DNA from: an uncultured Collinsella sp.
GTDB lineage: Bacteria; Actinomycetota; Coriobacteriia; Coriobacteriales; Coriobacteriaceae
Direction of reading: 5' to 3'
DNA length: 56,417 nucleotides
NCBI GenBank assembly: GCA_937896835.1
Contig: CALBOJ010000132.1
Coordinates: 1 to 56,417, forward strand
The first letter of the stretch is position 1; each line of letters opens with the position of its first letter. Positions 24,922 to 33,819 of the stretch are shown here, in pieces. The notes under the pieces were generated by a model. That model did no database searches. It was not told where the DNA came from and saw nothing but the letters and a program-made list of their open reading frames with translations. Position numbers and translations under genes: made by a program.

Positions 24922-25803
24922 ATGGAGTTTGTTCTTGATAACGGTTTGATTCGTGTGGCGTTGACCACGGCGGGCGGGTCGTTCACTTCTATTGCGGCCA
25001 ACGGCCGTGAGTACCTGTGGCAGGGTGATCCGGCGGTCTGGTCGGGGCAGGCGCCCATTTGTTTCCCGATCTGCGGTGGCCTTCGTGACGGTCACGCAAC
25101 GACCATGGGCGGCCGCGAGGTAAAGCTCGCCCGCCACGGCTTTGCGCGCAAACAGGAGTGGAAACTCGAGGAACAGAGCGACAACATGGTTGCGCTGAGC
25201 TTAAGCTCTGCCGACCATGCCGAGTTGCTCGAGCAGTACCCGTATCCGTTTAAGATCGTTGCTCGTTACACGATCGATTCGGAAAAGGTGGCCGTGTCGT
25301 ACGAGGTGACCAATGAGGGCACCGAGGACATGCCGTTCTTTGTGGGCGGTCACCCCGGCTTTAAGTGCCCGCTCGACGAGGGCGAGTCCTATGACGATTA
25401 TGAGCTTCGTTTTGAGCAGCGTGAGGCCACCGAGCTCTGTACTGCCGTTCCCTCGACGGGCCTGATTGATGTTGAGCATCGCAGCAAGAACCCCATGATC
25501 GGCCAGAACCTGCCGCTTACCCACGAACTCTTCGACTTCGCGGAGACCATCTTTGACGTGCTCGAGAGCCGCGTGGTTACGTTGACCAAGAAAACCGAGG
25601 ACAAGGGCGTGCGCCTGACGTTCCCCGATATGCCGTACCTGATTGTGTGGAGCAAGCCCGAGGGCGACTTTGTGGCTGTTGAACCGTGGGGTGGTCTGTC
25701 CACCTGCTCCGACGAGGACGATATTCTGGAGCACAAGCGTGGCTGCCTGGTGGCCAAGCCGGGAGAGACCGTCACTCGCGGCTTTGAGATCGAGATCCTT
25801 TAA
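24922..25803 (+). CDS. lacX: LacX-like aldose 1-epimerase family protein
   Basis: The 293-aa protein from ATG 24922 (GGAAGG upstream) resembles LacX of the lactococcal lac operon and YeaD/GalM-fold epimerases: FTSIAANGREYLWQGDPAVW, ICFPICGGLRDG, RHGFARKQEW, FFVGGHPGFKCPL and FVAVEPWGGLSTC. LacX has no firmly established reaction; it may interconvert anomers of a phosphorylated sugar in the tagatose-6-phosphate route. It sits between lacB and lacC. Confidence 0.88.
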   Translation: MEFVLDNGLIRVALTTAGGSFTSIAANGREYLWQGDPAVWSGQAPICFPICGGLRDGHATTMGGREVKLARHGFARKQEWKLEEQSDNMVALSLSSADHAELLEQYPYPFKIVARYTIDSEKVAVSYEVTNEGTEDMPFFVGGHPGFKCPLDEGESYDDYELRFEQREATELCTAVPSTGLIDVEHRSKNPMIGQNLPLTHELFDFAETIFDVLESRVVTLTKKTEDKGVRLTFPDMPYLIVWSKPEGDFVAVEPWGGLSTCSDEDDILEHKRGCLVAKPGETVTRGFEIEIL

Positions 25804-25856
25804 CGAGTTATCGTATGTTTGGGGCGGGTTATGCCGCCCCGGAACAGGAGTTCAAC

Positions 25857-26792
25857 ATGATTCTGACCGTTACCATGAACCCGTCGATTGATACGCGCTA
25901 TCAGCTCGACAAGCTGATCATCGACGATGTTAACCGTGTGACGCCCGAAAAGACCGCTGGCGGCAAGGGCCTCAACGTGAGCCGTGTGTTGCTGCAGTTG
26001 GGCGACGATGTGCTCGCGACCGGTCTGCTTGGCGGCCACATGGGTGCCTATATGGCCGAGCTTATGGATGCCGACGGCGTCAAGAACGACTTTGTGCCCA
26101 TCGCCGGTGAGACGCGCATTTGCCTGAATATTCTGCACGAGGGTAATCAGACCGAGCTGCTGGAGAGCGGCCCGCAGATCGCCCCGGTCGAGCTCGAGGC
26201 CTTTACGGCCAAGTTCGCCGAGCTTGCAGCGAAGGCGGACGTCGTGACGCTTTCGGGCTCGCTGCCGCGTGGCGTCGATGCCGGCTACTATGCCGAGCTC
26301 GTCAAGATCGCCGAGGAGGCGGGCGCCAAGGTGCTGCTCGACACCTCGGGTGCATCGCTGGAGGCCGCGCTGGAGTCCGATGCCAAGCCCGAGCTCGTAA
26401 AGCCCAACCTGACCGAGATTAACGGCCTGCTGGGTACGTCCTTTACGACCGATGATGTCGATGCCCTGCGCGAGGCGCTCGCCGCCGATGACCGCTTTGC
26501 CGGTATTCCCTGGGTTGTCGTTTCGATGGGCGCTGCCGGTTCGGTGGGCTTCCATGAGGGTCGCGCGTTCCGCGCCAAGACGCCCGCGATTGCGGCTGTG
26601 AACGCGACGGGTTCCGGCGACTCGACCATCGCCGGCTTTGCGCATGCCATTGCCGCTGGTGCCGATGACGTCACGGTGCTCAAGACCGCCAATACCTGCG
26701 GCAAGCTCAACGCCATGGATCCCAAGACCGGTCACCTGGTCATGGACCGCTGGGACGAGGTCTACAACAGTGTTGAGGTCGTAGAGTTGTAG
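25857..26792 (+). CDS. lacC: Tagatose-6-phosphate kinase (PfkB family)
   Basis: The 311-aa protein starts at ATG 25857 with AGGAG upstream. PfkB landmarks: MILTVTMNPSIDTRYQL, GGKGLNVSRVLLQLG, LSGSLPRG and the anion-hole/catalytic motif NATGSGDSTIAGFAH with its Asp. It would make tagatose-1,6-bisphosphate; the sister enzyme 1-phosphofructokinase is very similar, but placement with lacA, lacB and lacX favours LacC. No lacD follows; the aldolase role probably falls to the gene at 33820. A second structured element begins 3 nt after the stop. Confidence 0.88.
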   Translation: MILTVTMNPSIDTRYQLDKLIIDDVNRVTPEKTAGGKGLNVSRVLLQLGDDVLATGLLGGHMGAYMAELMDADGVKNDFVPIAGETRICLNILHEGNQTELLESGPQIAPVELEAFTAKFAELAAKADVVTLSGSLPRGVDAGYYAELVKIAEEAGAKVLLDTSGASLEAALESDAKPELVKPNLTEINGLLGTSFTTDDVDALREALAADDRFAGIPWVVVSMGAAGSVGFHEGRAFRAKTPAIAAVNATGSGDSTIAGFAHAIAAGADDVTVLKTANTCGKLNAMDPKTGHLVMDRWDEVYNSVEVVEL

Positions 26793-26794
26793 GG

Positions 26795-26932
26795 TTACGC
26801 GGTTTTACCAAACCGCGTAACGGCTCGACGCTACAAACGCCCCTAAGCGGCAATCTGACGTTCAATCGTCGGGCATGACCAAAAGGTCAATGCCCTCCTC
26901 TTTCACGTCACCTTGCTCGCTTAGGGGCGTTT
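26795..26932 (+). ncRNA. Structured RNA-like element, copy 2, after lacC
   Basis: This has the same layout as 24555-24690: a leading hairpin TTACGCGGTT/AACCGCGTAA, GACGCT, a perfect 14-bp closing stem (26835-26848 with 26919-26932) and the shared core (GGCAATCTG, GGCATGACC, AAGGTCAATGCC, TTCACG, ACCTTGC). Within the core an inner pair changes from TGCCG/CGGCA to TGACG/CGTC, again compensatory. It starts 3 nt after the lacC stop. Confidence 0.6.
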
Positions 26933-26973
26933 TCGCTGACAATGCCAAGACATCGGCGTTGCCTTGGTCACAA

Positions 26974-27041
26974 GTAGTCATTGGGTAGTCGTTGGGGACG
27001 TTCTTTAATGACCAGTCGTTTAAGAACGTCCCCAATGACTA
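26974..27041. repeat. Hairpin repeat between lacC and galT
   Basis: TTGGGGACGTTCTT (26992-27005) pairs with AAGAACGTCCCCAA (27022-27035), and outer AGTCATTGGG/CCAATGACT can also pair. A related GGGGACGTTCC sequence occurs after lacF near 21836. Confidence 0.65.
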
Positions 27042-27045
27042 CACT

Positions 27046-27086
27046 CAAAAACGGCGCCCGTCGGCGATGTTGCCGGCGGGCGCCGT
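27046..27086 (-). terminator. Terminator of galK-galT
   Basis: On the minus strand ACGGCGCCCGCCGGC pairs with GCCGACGGGCGCCGT and is followed by TTTTTGAG. It lies 48 nt beyond the galT stop, after the 31-bp dispersed repeat (27100-27130). Confidence 0.85.
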
Positions 27087-27133
27087 TGTCTTGAAGACGA
27101 AATGATCCGTTTTCCTCCGTCCCCAAGGGATTC

Positions 27134-28753
27134 TTACAGCGAGTTGATAAAGCGCTGCTGGGCGGCGCGGCCGGCTTCGTCCCACTTAAAGACGCCGGCG
27201 TTGTCGAGCACGTGGCCAAACACCACGCCGACCTCCTCGTGCAGGATATCGATGGCGTTGTCCGCCGTAAGCTCGTCGGCGCGGCGGGCAAAAACGTCCT
27301 CGGCCCATGCGGCGTGGCTGCGGCAAAGATCATCGCCCTCGAGTGCGGCGGCAAGGTCGTAGGTGGCATCGGCCTTGGCCGCCAGCAGGTGCTCGCGGAC
27401 AGCGCCGAGCTCGGGAACCAAGCGCGGCGGCAAAATTGCCAGACCCATAACCTCGATCAGGCCGATGTTCTCCTTCTTAATGTGGTGATACTCGGCGTGC
27501 GGGTGGAACACGCCCAGCGGGTGCTCGTCGGTCGTGATGTTGCAGCGAAGCGCCAGGTAGGCCTCGTAAATCTCGCCGCCGGCATTGCCGCGGGAGTCGA
27601 CGCGGCGGATGACGGGCGTCACGGTGTTGTGCGCCACGCCGTCGGCTGTGTGCGCGATGACGCCTACAGACTCATCGGTCCATTCGCGCCAGGCGAGGAT
27701 AATCTTCTCGGCGGCGTCGAGCAGCGCGCCGCGGTCGTGCGAGCGCAGGCGCAGCACCGAGAGCGGCCACTGCAGCACGGTGCCGCTGACCTGGTCAAAA
27801 CCGGGCACGCTAAACTGTGAGACCTCGGCTGCGTGCATCATGGGGAACTCGTGCGCGCCGCCCTGGAAGTGGTCGTGCGACAGAATCGAGCCGCCCACGA
27901 TAGGCAGGTCGGCGTTGGAGCCGATGAAGTAGTGCGGGAACAGGTCCACAAAATCGAGCAGGCAGGTCAGACCCTTGCGGTCGACGTGCATCGGACGATG
28001 CTCGGAGCTCATGGCAATGCAGTGCTCGTTAAAGTACGCGTACGGGCTGTACTGGAAACCCCAGCGCTCGTCGTCGAGCTGGATGGGGATAACGCGCAGA
28101 TTCTGGCGGGCGGGGTGAGCGCCGCCGTCGGCTGCGGCGGAGCGTCCGGGATACCCCTCGTTTTCGATGCAGAGCTGACAGGCGGGATACTTCTCGCCCG
28201 TGTTCTTTGCGGCGCCGGCCGCGGCAATGTCGCGCGGATCCTTTTCGGGCTTTGACAGGTTGATGGTGATCTCCAGGTCGCCCCAGTTGGTGGGGGTGCT
28301 CCATTTGATATTGCGCGCGATGGCGGCACGACGCACGTAGCCGGCGTCGCAGCACAGACCGTAGAACCAGTCGGTCGCGGCGCGGGGCTCGTTGACGCCC
28401 ATGCGGCCGTTGAATTCCTCGTTTACAACCGAAGGCCTCGGCATCAGCACGCCCATGATGCGCATGGCGATGCGGTCGCGGCCCGACGCCGTGTCCTCGA
28501 CAGCACCGTTGGCAACGGCGGCCTCGGAAAGCGCGGCAAGCGTGCCCTCCAGGTCAAAATCGGGGAGCGTATCGGGGTGCAAGAGCGAGAGCTTCTCGTT
28601 TTGCAGCGCCCAGGCCATGTCGAGCGCCGGGCCCGTAGCACCGATGCACTCCAGAATGGTGTTGTATGCCCAGATGCGATCGTCCTGGCCGATCATCGAT
28701 CGGTGGATAGCGTACTCGATCAGGTTCTGCGCGGCCTCGCGCACGTCAGTCAT
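27134..28753 (-). CDS. galT: UDP-glucose-hexose-1-phosphate uridylyltransferase (GalT type 2)
   Basis: This 539-aa enzyme swaps UMP between UDP-glucose and galactose-1-phosphate. It is the long, Firmicutes/Coriobacteria form (GalT2), not the short E. coli type: NLIEYAIHRSMIGQDDRIWAYN at the start, EHRPMHVDRKGL, DLFPHYFIGSNADLPIVGGS and the HDHFQGGAH motif carrying the nucleophilic His. The ATG overlaps the galK stop codon by one base (TAATG), so the two are translationally coupled. galE is not in the window. Confidence 0.94.
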   Translation of the reverse strand: MTDVREAAQNLIEYAIHRSMIGQDDRIWAYNTILECIGATGPALDMAWALQNEKLSLLHPDTLPDFDLEGTLAALSEAAVANGAVEDTASGRDRIAMRIMGVLMPRPSVVNEEFNGRMGVNEPRAATDWFYGLCCDAGYVRRAAIARNIKWSTPTNWGDLEITINLSKPEKDPRDIAAAGAAKNTGEKYPACQLCIENEGYPGRSAAADGGAHPARQNLRVIPIQLDDERWGFQYSPYAYFNEHCIAMSSEHRPMHVDRKGLTCLLDFVDLFPHYFIGSNADLPIVGGSILSHDHFQGGAHEFPMMHAAEVSQFSVPGFDQVSGTVLQWPLSVLRLRSHDRGALLDAAEKIILAWREWTDESVGVIAHTADGVAHNTVTPVIRRVDSRGNAGGEIYEAYLALRCNITTDEHPLGVFHPHAEYHHIKKENIGLIEVMGLAILPPRLVPELGAVREHLLAAKADATYDLAAALEGDDLCRSHAAWAEDVFARRADELTADNAIDILHEEVGVVFGHVLDNAGVFKWDEAGRAAQQRFINSL

Positions 28754-29958
28754 TACAGCCATGCCGCGTAAGCCCCCTTGTCAGAGATGGCGTAGTGACG
28801 GGCAGAGCCCTCGCCCAGCCAGCTGTTCATCTTGGTGATAAAGGTGTCGACCAGATCGAGCGGCACAAAGGCCTGGATGGTGCCACCAAAGCCGCCGCCG
28901 TGGATGCGGACGGCGCCGCGGCCGTCGAGCACATGCTCGGCCAGTGCCAGGGCATACATCGAGGGCTGCTCAGAACCCAGTTTGGCAACAACATTCTGCA
29001 GGTACATGGCGGAGCTGGCGCCGGACTCGCGCGTCAGGACCAGGAACTGGTCAATGTCGCCGGCGTTCAGAGCTGCCCAGCGCTTGTCGACCAGGCCGTT
29101 CTCGTACCAGTAGTGAACGGCGCGCAGGCAGGCGCGGTCGCCCAGCTTGGCGCGCAGCTCGGGGAGCTTGGCGTCAAAGTCGGCAACGTCGACCTCGCAC
29201 AGGCGTGCCTTGCCAAACTCGGCGGCGACGTCCTGCATCTCGCGCGGAACGGCGGCGTAGTCGTCGGTAGCTGCCACATGGTCGGCGCCAACTTTAACGA
29301 GCACGAGCGCATAGCCGTGATCCTCAAAGTTGAGCTCGAGCTTCTGGGTTTTAGGCTGAGCCTGGTCCTCAAAGTCCATGTAGGCGAGGCCGCCCAGGCA
29401 CACGGCGGCCTGGTCCATCAGACCGCAGGGCTTGCCGTAATAGTTGTTCTCGGTGCGCTGGCTCATCTGAGCGAGCGTGACGGGCTCAATGGCGGGCGAG
29501 CCCCAGAGCGTCTCCATGGCGCGGCCGTACGCGGCCTCGACGGCGGCAGAGCTGGAAAGGCCACCGCCCGAGGGGACGGAGCAGGTGAAGGCGAAGTCGA
29601 AGCCCTGGGGCTCAACGCCAAGGGCTGCAATCTCGTGGGCCATACCGCGCACGAGGCTTGCGGACGTGCCCTTCTCGGACTCTTGAATATCCAGCGTGTC
29701 GAGCGTGATCTCAAACGTAGGATAGCCCTCGTCGGCGACGCGAACCTTGTTGGAATCGGTTGCCACGGCGATGCCGTCGACGGCGACATCGAGCGAGCCG
29801 GCGATAACGTGGCCACCCTCGTGGTCGGTGTGGTTGCCGCTGATCTCGGAGCGCCCGGGCGCGTGCACGTAGAGCACTTGGCGGTCGCCGATGGGGCCAA
29901 ACTCCTCCTCAAACAGCTTGGTGAGTGTGGCGAATGTCTTTTCGTCGGGGGTGGTCAT
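28753..29958 (-). CDS. galK: Galactokinase
   Basis: The 401-aa GHMP kinase phosphorylates galactose at C1. The signature APGRSEISGNHTDHEGG is near residue 35 and the ATP loop SVPSGGGLSSSAAVEAAYG near residue 130. The C-terminal GAVRIHGGGFGGTIQAF motif is the third GHMP signature. ATG 29958 has AAAGGA upstream. It is the first gene of galK-galT and is divergent from a LacI-type regulator across a 337-bp region with three operator-like sites. Confidence 0.95.
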   Translation of the reverse strand: MTTPDEKTFATLTKLFEEEFGPIGDRQVLYVHAPGRSEISGNHTDHEGGHVIAGSLDVAVDGIAVATDSNKVRVADEGYPTFEITLDTLDIQESEKGTSASLVRGMAHEIAALGVEPQGFDFAFTCSVPSGGGLSSSAAVEAAYGRAMETLWGSPAIEPVTLAQMSQRTENNYYGKPCGLMDQAAVCLGGLAYMDFEDQAQPKTQKLELNFEDHGYALVLVKVGADHVAATDDYAAVPREMQDVAAEFGKARLCEVDVADFDAKLPELRAKLGDRACLRAVHYWYENGLVDKRWAALNAGDIDQFLVLTRESGASSAMYLQNVVAKLGSEQPSMYALALAEHVLDGRGAVRIHGGGFGGTIQAFVPLDLVDTFITKMNSWLGEGSARHYAISDKGAYAAWL

Positions 29959-29998
29959 GGGAGTCCTTTCCTTGGCGCGCACGGGTGAGTTTTGCGTC

Positions 29999-30204
29999 GT
30001 TATGAGTACGTTAACAACTTGAAGCGGCATGAACCAAGTGTTCACGATACCGCACGTTACGGGCTATGTTAACGTACTCATAACACATCGCTTGTTACTT
30101 TTTGAGAATCTGGTAATCGGTAGATTTTCGGCCGTGAACGGTATTGCCGTATGGACTTATAAAGCAGAAGAGATGCAGATAGAAAAAGTAGAGTACGTTA
30201 ACAT
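29999..30204. promoter_or_regulatory. GalR-type operator set between galK and galR
   Basis: GTTATGAGTACGTTAACA (29999-30016) and its exact complement (30067-30084) form an 18-bp inverted pair 68 bp apart. A third copy of the core, GAGTACGTTAACAT, is at 30191-30204, within the leader of the regulator gene. The arrangement predicts repression of galK-galT and autoregulation. Confidence 0.8.
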
Positions 30205-30295
30205 GCGTCCGACGATAGCGGGCTCGGTGCGGAGTGTGTTTCCGCTCGAGCAAACACTCACGCTATTCAGATCTCGCAAGAGCGAAGGTGATTTT

Positions 30296-31327
30296 GTGGC
30301 AAGGCGCCCTTCCAACGATACGGGTACACGCCCGGTTTCCATGGCCGACGTTGCCCGTGCTGCCGGTGTTTCGCAGCAGACGGTCTCGCGCGTTGCCAAC
30401 GGCCTTCCTAACGTCAACGAGCAGACGCGCCAGCGCGTACAAGCCGCTATGCAAGAGCTCGGCTTCCGTCCGAGCTATGCCGGTCGCTCGCTGCGCGACG
30501 GCCGTTATCATTCGGTCGGCCTGTGCGTCAACGATGTCACCAAGTTTGGCAACCTGACGATGATCGACGGCATTGCCAGCGCGGCCCGCGAGCACGGCTG
30601 CGCCATCACGCTGGTCGAGATGTCCAAGAGCGAGGAGTTTTCGCTTGCCGAAGCCACCCGCCGCATGGCCGCGCTGCCCGTGGACGGCATCATTATCGGC
30701 ATGAGTCGTATGGCGCCTGATTTTGAGACGTTTGATCCGTTGCCGGGCATTGGCACGGTTATCGTCACCATGTACGCGCACCCGCGGGTGACTACGGTCG
30801 ACTCAGATCATTACGGCTGCTCGCTGCTGCTCATGGATCATCTGTTTGAGCTGGGGCACGAGCAGATTCGCTATATTGGCGGCCCGTCGTTCTCGGTCGA
30901 CGAGCAATTTCGTCGCGCCGGTTGGCAGGATGCGCTCGAGCGTAAGCACATTAAGCCGCAGGCGCCACTCGAGGGCGACTGGTCTGCCAACAGCGGCTAC
31001 GAGGCCGCTCGGTACCTGGCTGAGCACGACCGCACCATGACGGCGATTTATGCGGCAAACGACCAAATGGCAAACGGCGCCATCGCCGCGCTGCGCGATA
31101 GCGGCTTGCGCGTGCCCGAGGACGTGAGCGTGGTGGGTGTCGATGACTCGCTTGACGACTTTGTCGCGCATAACGAGCTCACGACCGTTCGATTCGATTT
31201 GCATCAGCGTGGACGCGAGGTATTCGAGCATGCGGTTCCCAAGGCGGGGGCGTCGGACAGGCCCGTCGCCATTCGCATTCCCGGTCAGCTTATCGTTCGG
31301 CATACCACGGCAGCTCCGCGCGCATAG
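30296..31327 (+). CDS. galR: LacI/GalR-family regulator of galK-galT
   Basis: The 343-aa product starts at GTG 30296 (GAAGG upstream). A longer open frame to 30029 runs through the operators and is rejected. Helix-turn-helix: VSMADVARAAGVSQQTVSRV, then QRVQAAMQELGFRPSYAGRS. The ligand domain ends SVVGVDDSLDDFVAHNELTT. It is paralogous to the two lac regulators. Divergence from galK and the shared GAGTACGTTAAC sites make control of the Leloir genes likely; the inducer is unknown. Confidence 0.88.
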   Translation: MARRPSNDTGTRPVSMADVARAAGVSQQTVSRVANGLPNVNEQTRQRVQAAMQELGFRPSYAGRSLRDGRYHSVGLCVNDVTKFGNLTMIDGIASAAREHGCAITLVEMSKSEEFSLAEATRRMAALPVDGIIIGMSRMAPDFETFDPLPGIGTVIVTMYAHPRVTTVDSDHYGCSLLLMDHLFELGHEQIRYIGGPSFSVDEQFRRAGWQDALERKHIKPQAPLEGDWSANSGYEAARYLAEHDRTMTAIYAANDQMANGAIAALRDSGLRVPEDVSVVGVDDSLDDFVAHNELTTVRFDLHQRGREVFEHAVPKAGASDRPVAIRIPGQLIVRHTTAAPRA

Positions 31328-31456
31328 TTTTCGCAGGTCAACGGCTCGGCGTTGCGCTTCAATAACAATCGGTAAGGATGCTGGCAGATAGCCGTGGCTA
31401 TAAAGGTGAGTGCTATGATAGACGGGTTCATTTGTCTATCTAGGAGGCTTTGCCTG

Positions 31457-32617
31457 ATGGAGATCACCAAGGATATCCGCTACATTGGCGTCGACGATCA
31501 CGACATCGATCTGTTCGAGGGCCAGTACGACGTGTCCGAGAACGGTATGGCATACAACAGCTATGTTATCTTGGGCGATAAAATCGCTGTCGCCGATTCG
31601 GTCGACGCTGGCTTTGTCGACGAGTGGCTCGGCAACCTCGAGACCGTGCTCGATGGTCGTACGCCCGACTACCTGGTTGTCCATCACATGGAGCCCGATC
31701 ACTCCGCCGGTATCGCCGCCTTTATGGAGCGCTATCCCCAGGCGCAGATTGTGGCCAGCATGGGCGCTTTCCGCATGATGGTCAACTACTTTGGCACCGA
31801 CTACCCCGAGCGCAAGATGGTCGTCAAAGATGGCGACGTGCTCGACCTGGGCGGCCACAGCCTGACGTTTGTCGGCGCCCCCAACGTGCACTGGCCCGAG
31901 GTGCTCTTCTCCTACGAGTCCACCGACAAGGTGCTCTTTAGTGCCGACGGTTTTGGCAAGTTTGGCGCCAACGACATCGAGGATCCCGAGGGCTGGGCTT
32001 GCGAAGCGCGCCGTTACTACTTTGGCATCGTGGGCAAGTTCGGCAAGTTTGTGCAGGCCGTGCTCAAGAAGGCCGCCAATCTGGACATCCAGATCATTTG
32101 CCCGCTTCACGGCCCCGTGCTGACCGAGAACCTGGGCTATTACCTCGACACCTACAACACCTGGTCGAGCTATCAGCCCGAGGACGAGGGCATCACGATT
32201 GCCTATGCGAGTGTGTATGGGCATCTGAAGGCTGCCGTTGAAGAGCTCGCATCTGCGCTCGAGGCCCGCGGCCAGAAGGTTTCCGTCTTTGACCTGGCTC
32301 GCGACGATATGGCCGAGGCTGTTGAGGATGCGTTCCGCTATGACCGTCTGGTGCTCGCCTCTATCACCTATCAGGGCGAGATCTTCCCGTTCATGAGCAC
32401 CTTTATCCACACGCTCGCCGAGCATGCCTACCAGAACCGCACCGTGGCGCTCGTCGAGGCCGGCTCCTGGGCGCCCACCGCTGCCAAGGTTATGACTAAG
32501 GAGCTCGAGGGTATGAAGGACATCACCCTGGCGCAGAACAAGGTGACTGTGCTGGGGTCGCTCAACGACGCCTCGCGCGCTCAGATCGAGGCCCTCGCCG
32601 ACGAGCTTTCCAAGTAG
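31457..32617 (+). CDS. Flavodiiron protein (O2/NO reductase)
   Basis: The 386-aa protein has an N-terminal metallo-beta-lactamase-like diiron domain with ligands in HHMEPDHS (H-x-E-x-D-H), NVHWPE, SADGFG and PLHGP, followed by a flavodoxin domain (ITIAYASVYGHLKAAVEEL) that binds FMN. Flavodiiron proteins reduce O2 to water or NO to N2O in anaerobes; no rubredoxin domain is fused. ATG 31457 has TAGGAGG upstream. It is a stand-alone gene between galR and the DeoR regulator, a plausible oxygen-defence function for a gut anaerobe. Confidence 0.92.
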   Translation: MEITKDIRYIGVDDHDIDLFEGQYDVSENGMAYNSYVILGDKIAVADSVDAGFVDEWLGNLETVLDGRTPDYLVVHHMEPDHSAGIAAFMERYPQAQIVASMGAFRMMVNYFGTDYPERKMVVKDGDVLDLGGHSLTFVGAPNVHWPEVLFSYESTDKVLFSADGFGKFGANDIEDPEGWACEARRYYFGIVGKFGKFVQAVLKKAANLDIQIICPLHGPVLTENLGYYLDTYNTWSSYQPEDEGITIAYASVYGHLKAAVEELASALEARGQKVSVFDLARDDMAEAVEDAFRYDRLVLASITYQGEIFPFMSTFIHTLAEHAYQNRTVALVEAGSWAPTAAKVMTKELEGMKDITLAQNKVTVLGSLNDASRAQIEALADELSK

Positions 32618-32640
32618 CGATATTTCGCTTTTAACGCTCA

Positions 32641-32682
32641 ACCACCACAAAGGGGACAGGCACCTTTGTGGTGGTTTTTGTT
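32641..32682. terminator. Bidirectional terminator with GGGGACAGG loop
   Basis: ACCACCACAAAG pairs with CTTTGTGGTGGT, followed by TTTTGTTT. The loop is GGGACAGGCAC. Similar loops occur in the terminators at 53881 and 41469. Confidence 0.85.
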
Positions 32683-33485
32683 TAAGCGCCAGCGATGAGG
32701 AGATTTGGGCGGGCGTCGTCGACGATCTCGGCGATTGAGGTGGCAACGGCATGATCGGGGTCACGGTCCATCACGATGGTGTCGACATCTGCCAGCTCGG
32801 CAAAGCGGTACATGCCGCGTCCGTTAACCTTGCTGGCGTCCATGAGGGCGACGCTTTGATGGGCTGCGGCGATCATAGCCGTTTTGGTCTCGGCCATTTG
32901 GGGAAAGTCGGTCGTAAAGCCGCAGCGGGGGACAAAAGCGCCGGGGCACATGACGGCAAGGTCGGCGTGGACCATTTGGAGCGCCTGCATGGTAAGTGGA
33001 CCGTACAGATAGCGATGACCTTTGCGCAGTGCCCCACCCAGCATGACGACATCGACCGAGGGCATGCTCTCGTCGATGTAATCGGCGATGGTAATGTCGG
33101 CCGTGATGACGGTGATGCCGTCGCGCTGATCGAGGAGCCGGACGAACTCGAGCGCCGTGGTGCCCGAGTCGACAAGCAACGTGTCGCCATTGCCGACGAG
33201 CTCGATGGCGCTTTGCGCGATGGCCTGCTTGGCGGCGACATTGACGTTGATGCGGCGATCCTGGGTGGATACGGTCAGTCGCTTCTGGAGAGACACAGCG
33301 CCACCATGCGTGCGGCGCAACTTGCCGGACTCGGCGAGCGCGTCCAGGTCGGCGCGGGCGGTAACGGAGGACACGCCAAAGGTCTGGGCGATTTCTGCCA
33401 CTTGCACCGAGGCGTTATGCTCGAGCATCTCCATGATGGCGGAACGACGCTCATCGGCGAAAGCTCGGGTTGTTGCGTGGGCCAT
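32682..33485 (-). CDS. DeoR-family repressor, AgaR/GatR-like
   Basis: The 267-aa protein starts at ATG 33485 (GGAG 6 nt upstream); the frame extends 19 codons further without a site. Helix-turn-helix: VQVAEIAQTFGVSSVTARAD, then GKLRRTHGGAVS. The sensor domain has DTLLVDSGTTALEFV and LGGALRKG. It is divergent from the GatY/KbaY-like aldolase across 334 bp with TTTC-rich repeats, the style of AgaR operators, so it probably represses the aldolase until a hexose phosphate accumulates. Confidence 0.85.
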   Translation of the reverse strand: MAHATTRAFADERRSAIMEMLEHNASVQVAEIAQTFGVSSVTARADLDALAESGKLRRTHGGAVSLQKRLTVSTQDRRINVNVAAKQAIAQSAIELVGNGDTLLVDSGTTALEFVRLLDQRDGITVITADITIADYIDESMPSVDVVMLGGALRKGHRYLYGPLTMQALQMVHADLAVMCPGAFVPRCGFTTDFPQMAETKTAMIAAAHQSVALMDASKVNGRGMYRFAELADVDTIVMDRDPDHAVATSIAEIVDDARPNLLIAGA

Positions 33486-33529
33486 TTTTGCTCCATTCTC
33501 GGCTAAATTTGTAGGAATTGTGTTGAGCC

Positions 33530-33602
33530 TATTTTCGTTCATTTTCTTTTTGAGTAAGAAAACGCCTTTCGATTACTTATCTTTTCTATAAAAGAAAGAC
33601 GC
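33530..33602 (+). promoter_or_regulatory. TTTC-repeat operator region before the aldolase
   Basis: CGTTCATTTTCTTTTTGAG, and further on CTTTTCTATAAAAGAAAG, a near-palindrome, resemble the spaced TTTC boxes of AgaR/GatR operators. The region lies between the DeoR gene and the aldolase. The rest of the gap to 33819 shows no other feature. Confidence 0.4.
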
Positions 33603-33819
33603 TGAACGCCCAAAATTCAATATCGAATACGCCCACTCGGCTCCAATTCCTTCCGTTTACTTTTCAAAAACGACTGTATTGACCTGCATGGGCTCAATAT
33701 CTCGCACATGCAAAGCCGCTGAATTTCATACAATGGACGCAGCAAAACGCAAGGTAAAACGCCTTGCGGACACGTACGCCCGATGTCCAGATGCGGGCGA
33801 GGGAGAGGAGCAAACGCTC

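Noticed and set aside
30029..30295. Longer N-terminus for the GalR-type regulator
   Set aside because: It would translate through the operator sites and lies ahead of the normal LacI helix-turn-helix start; GTG 30296 has a ribosome site.
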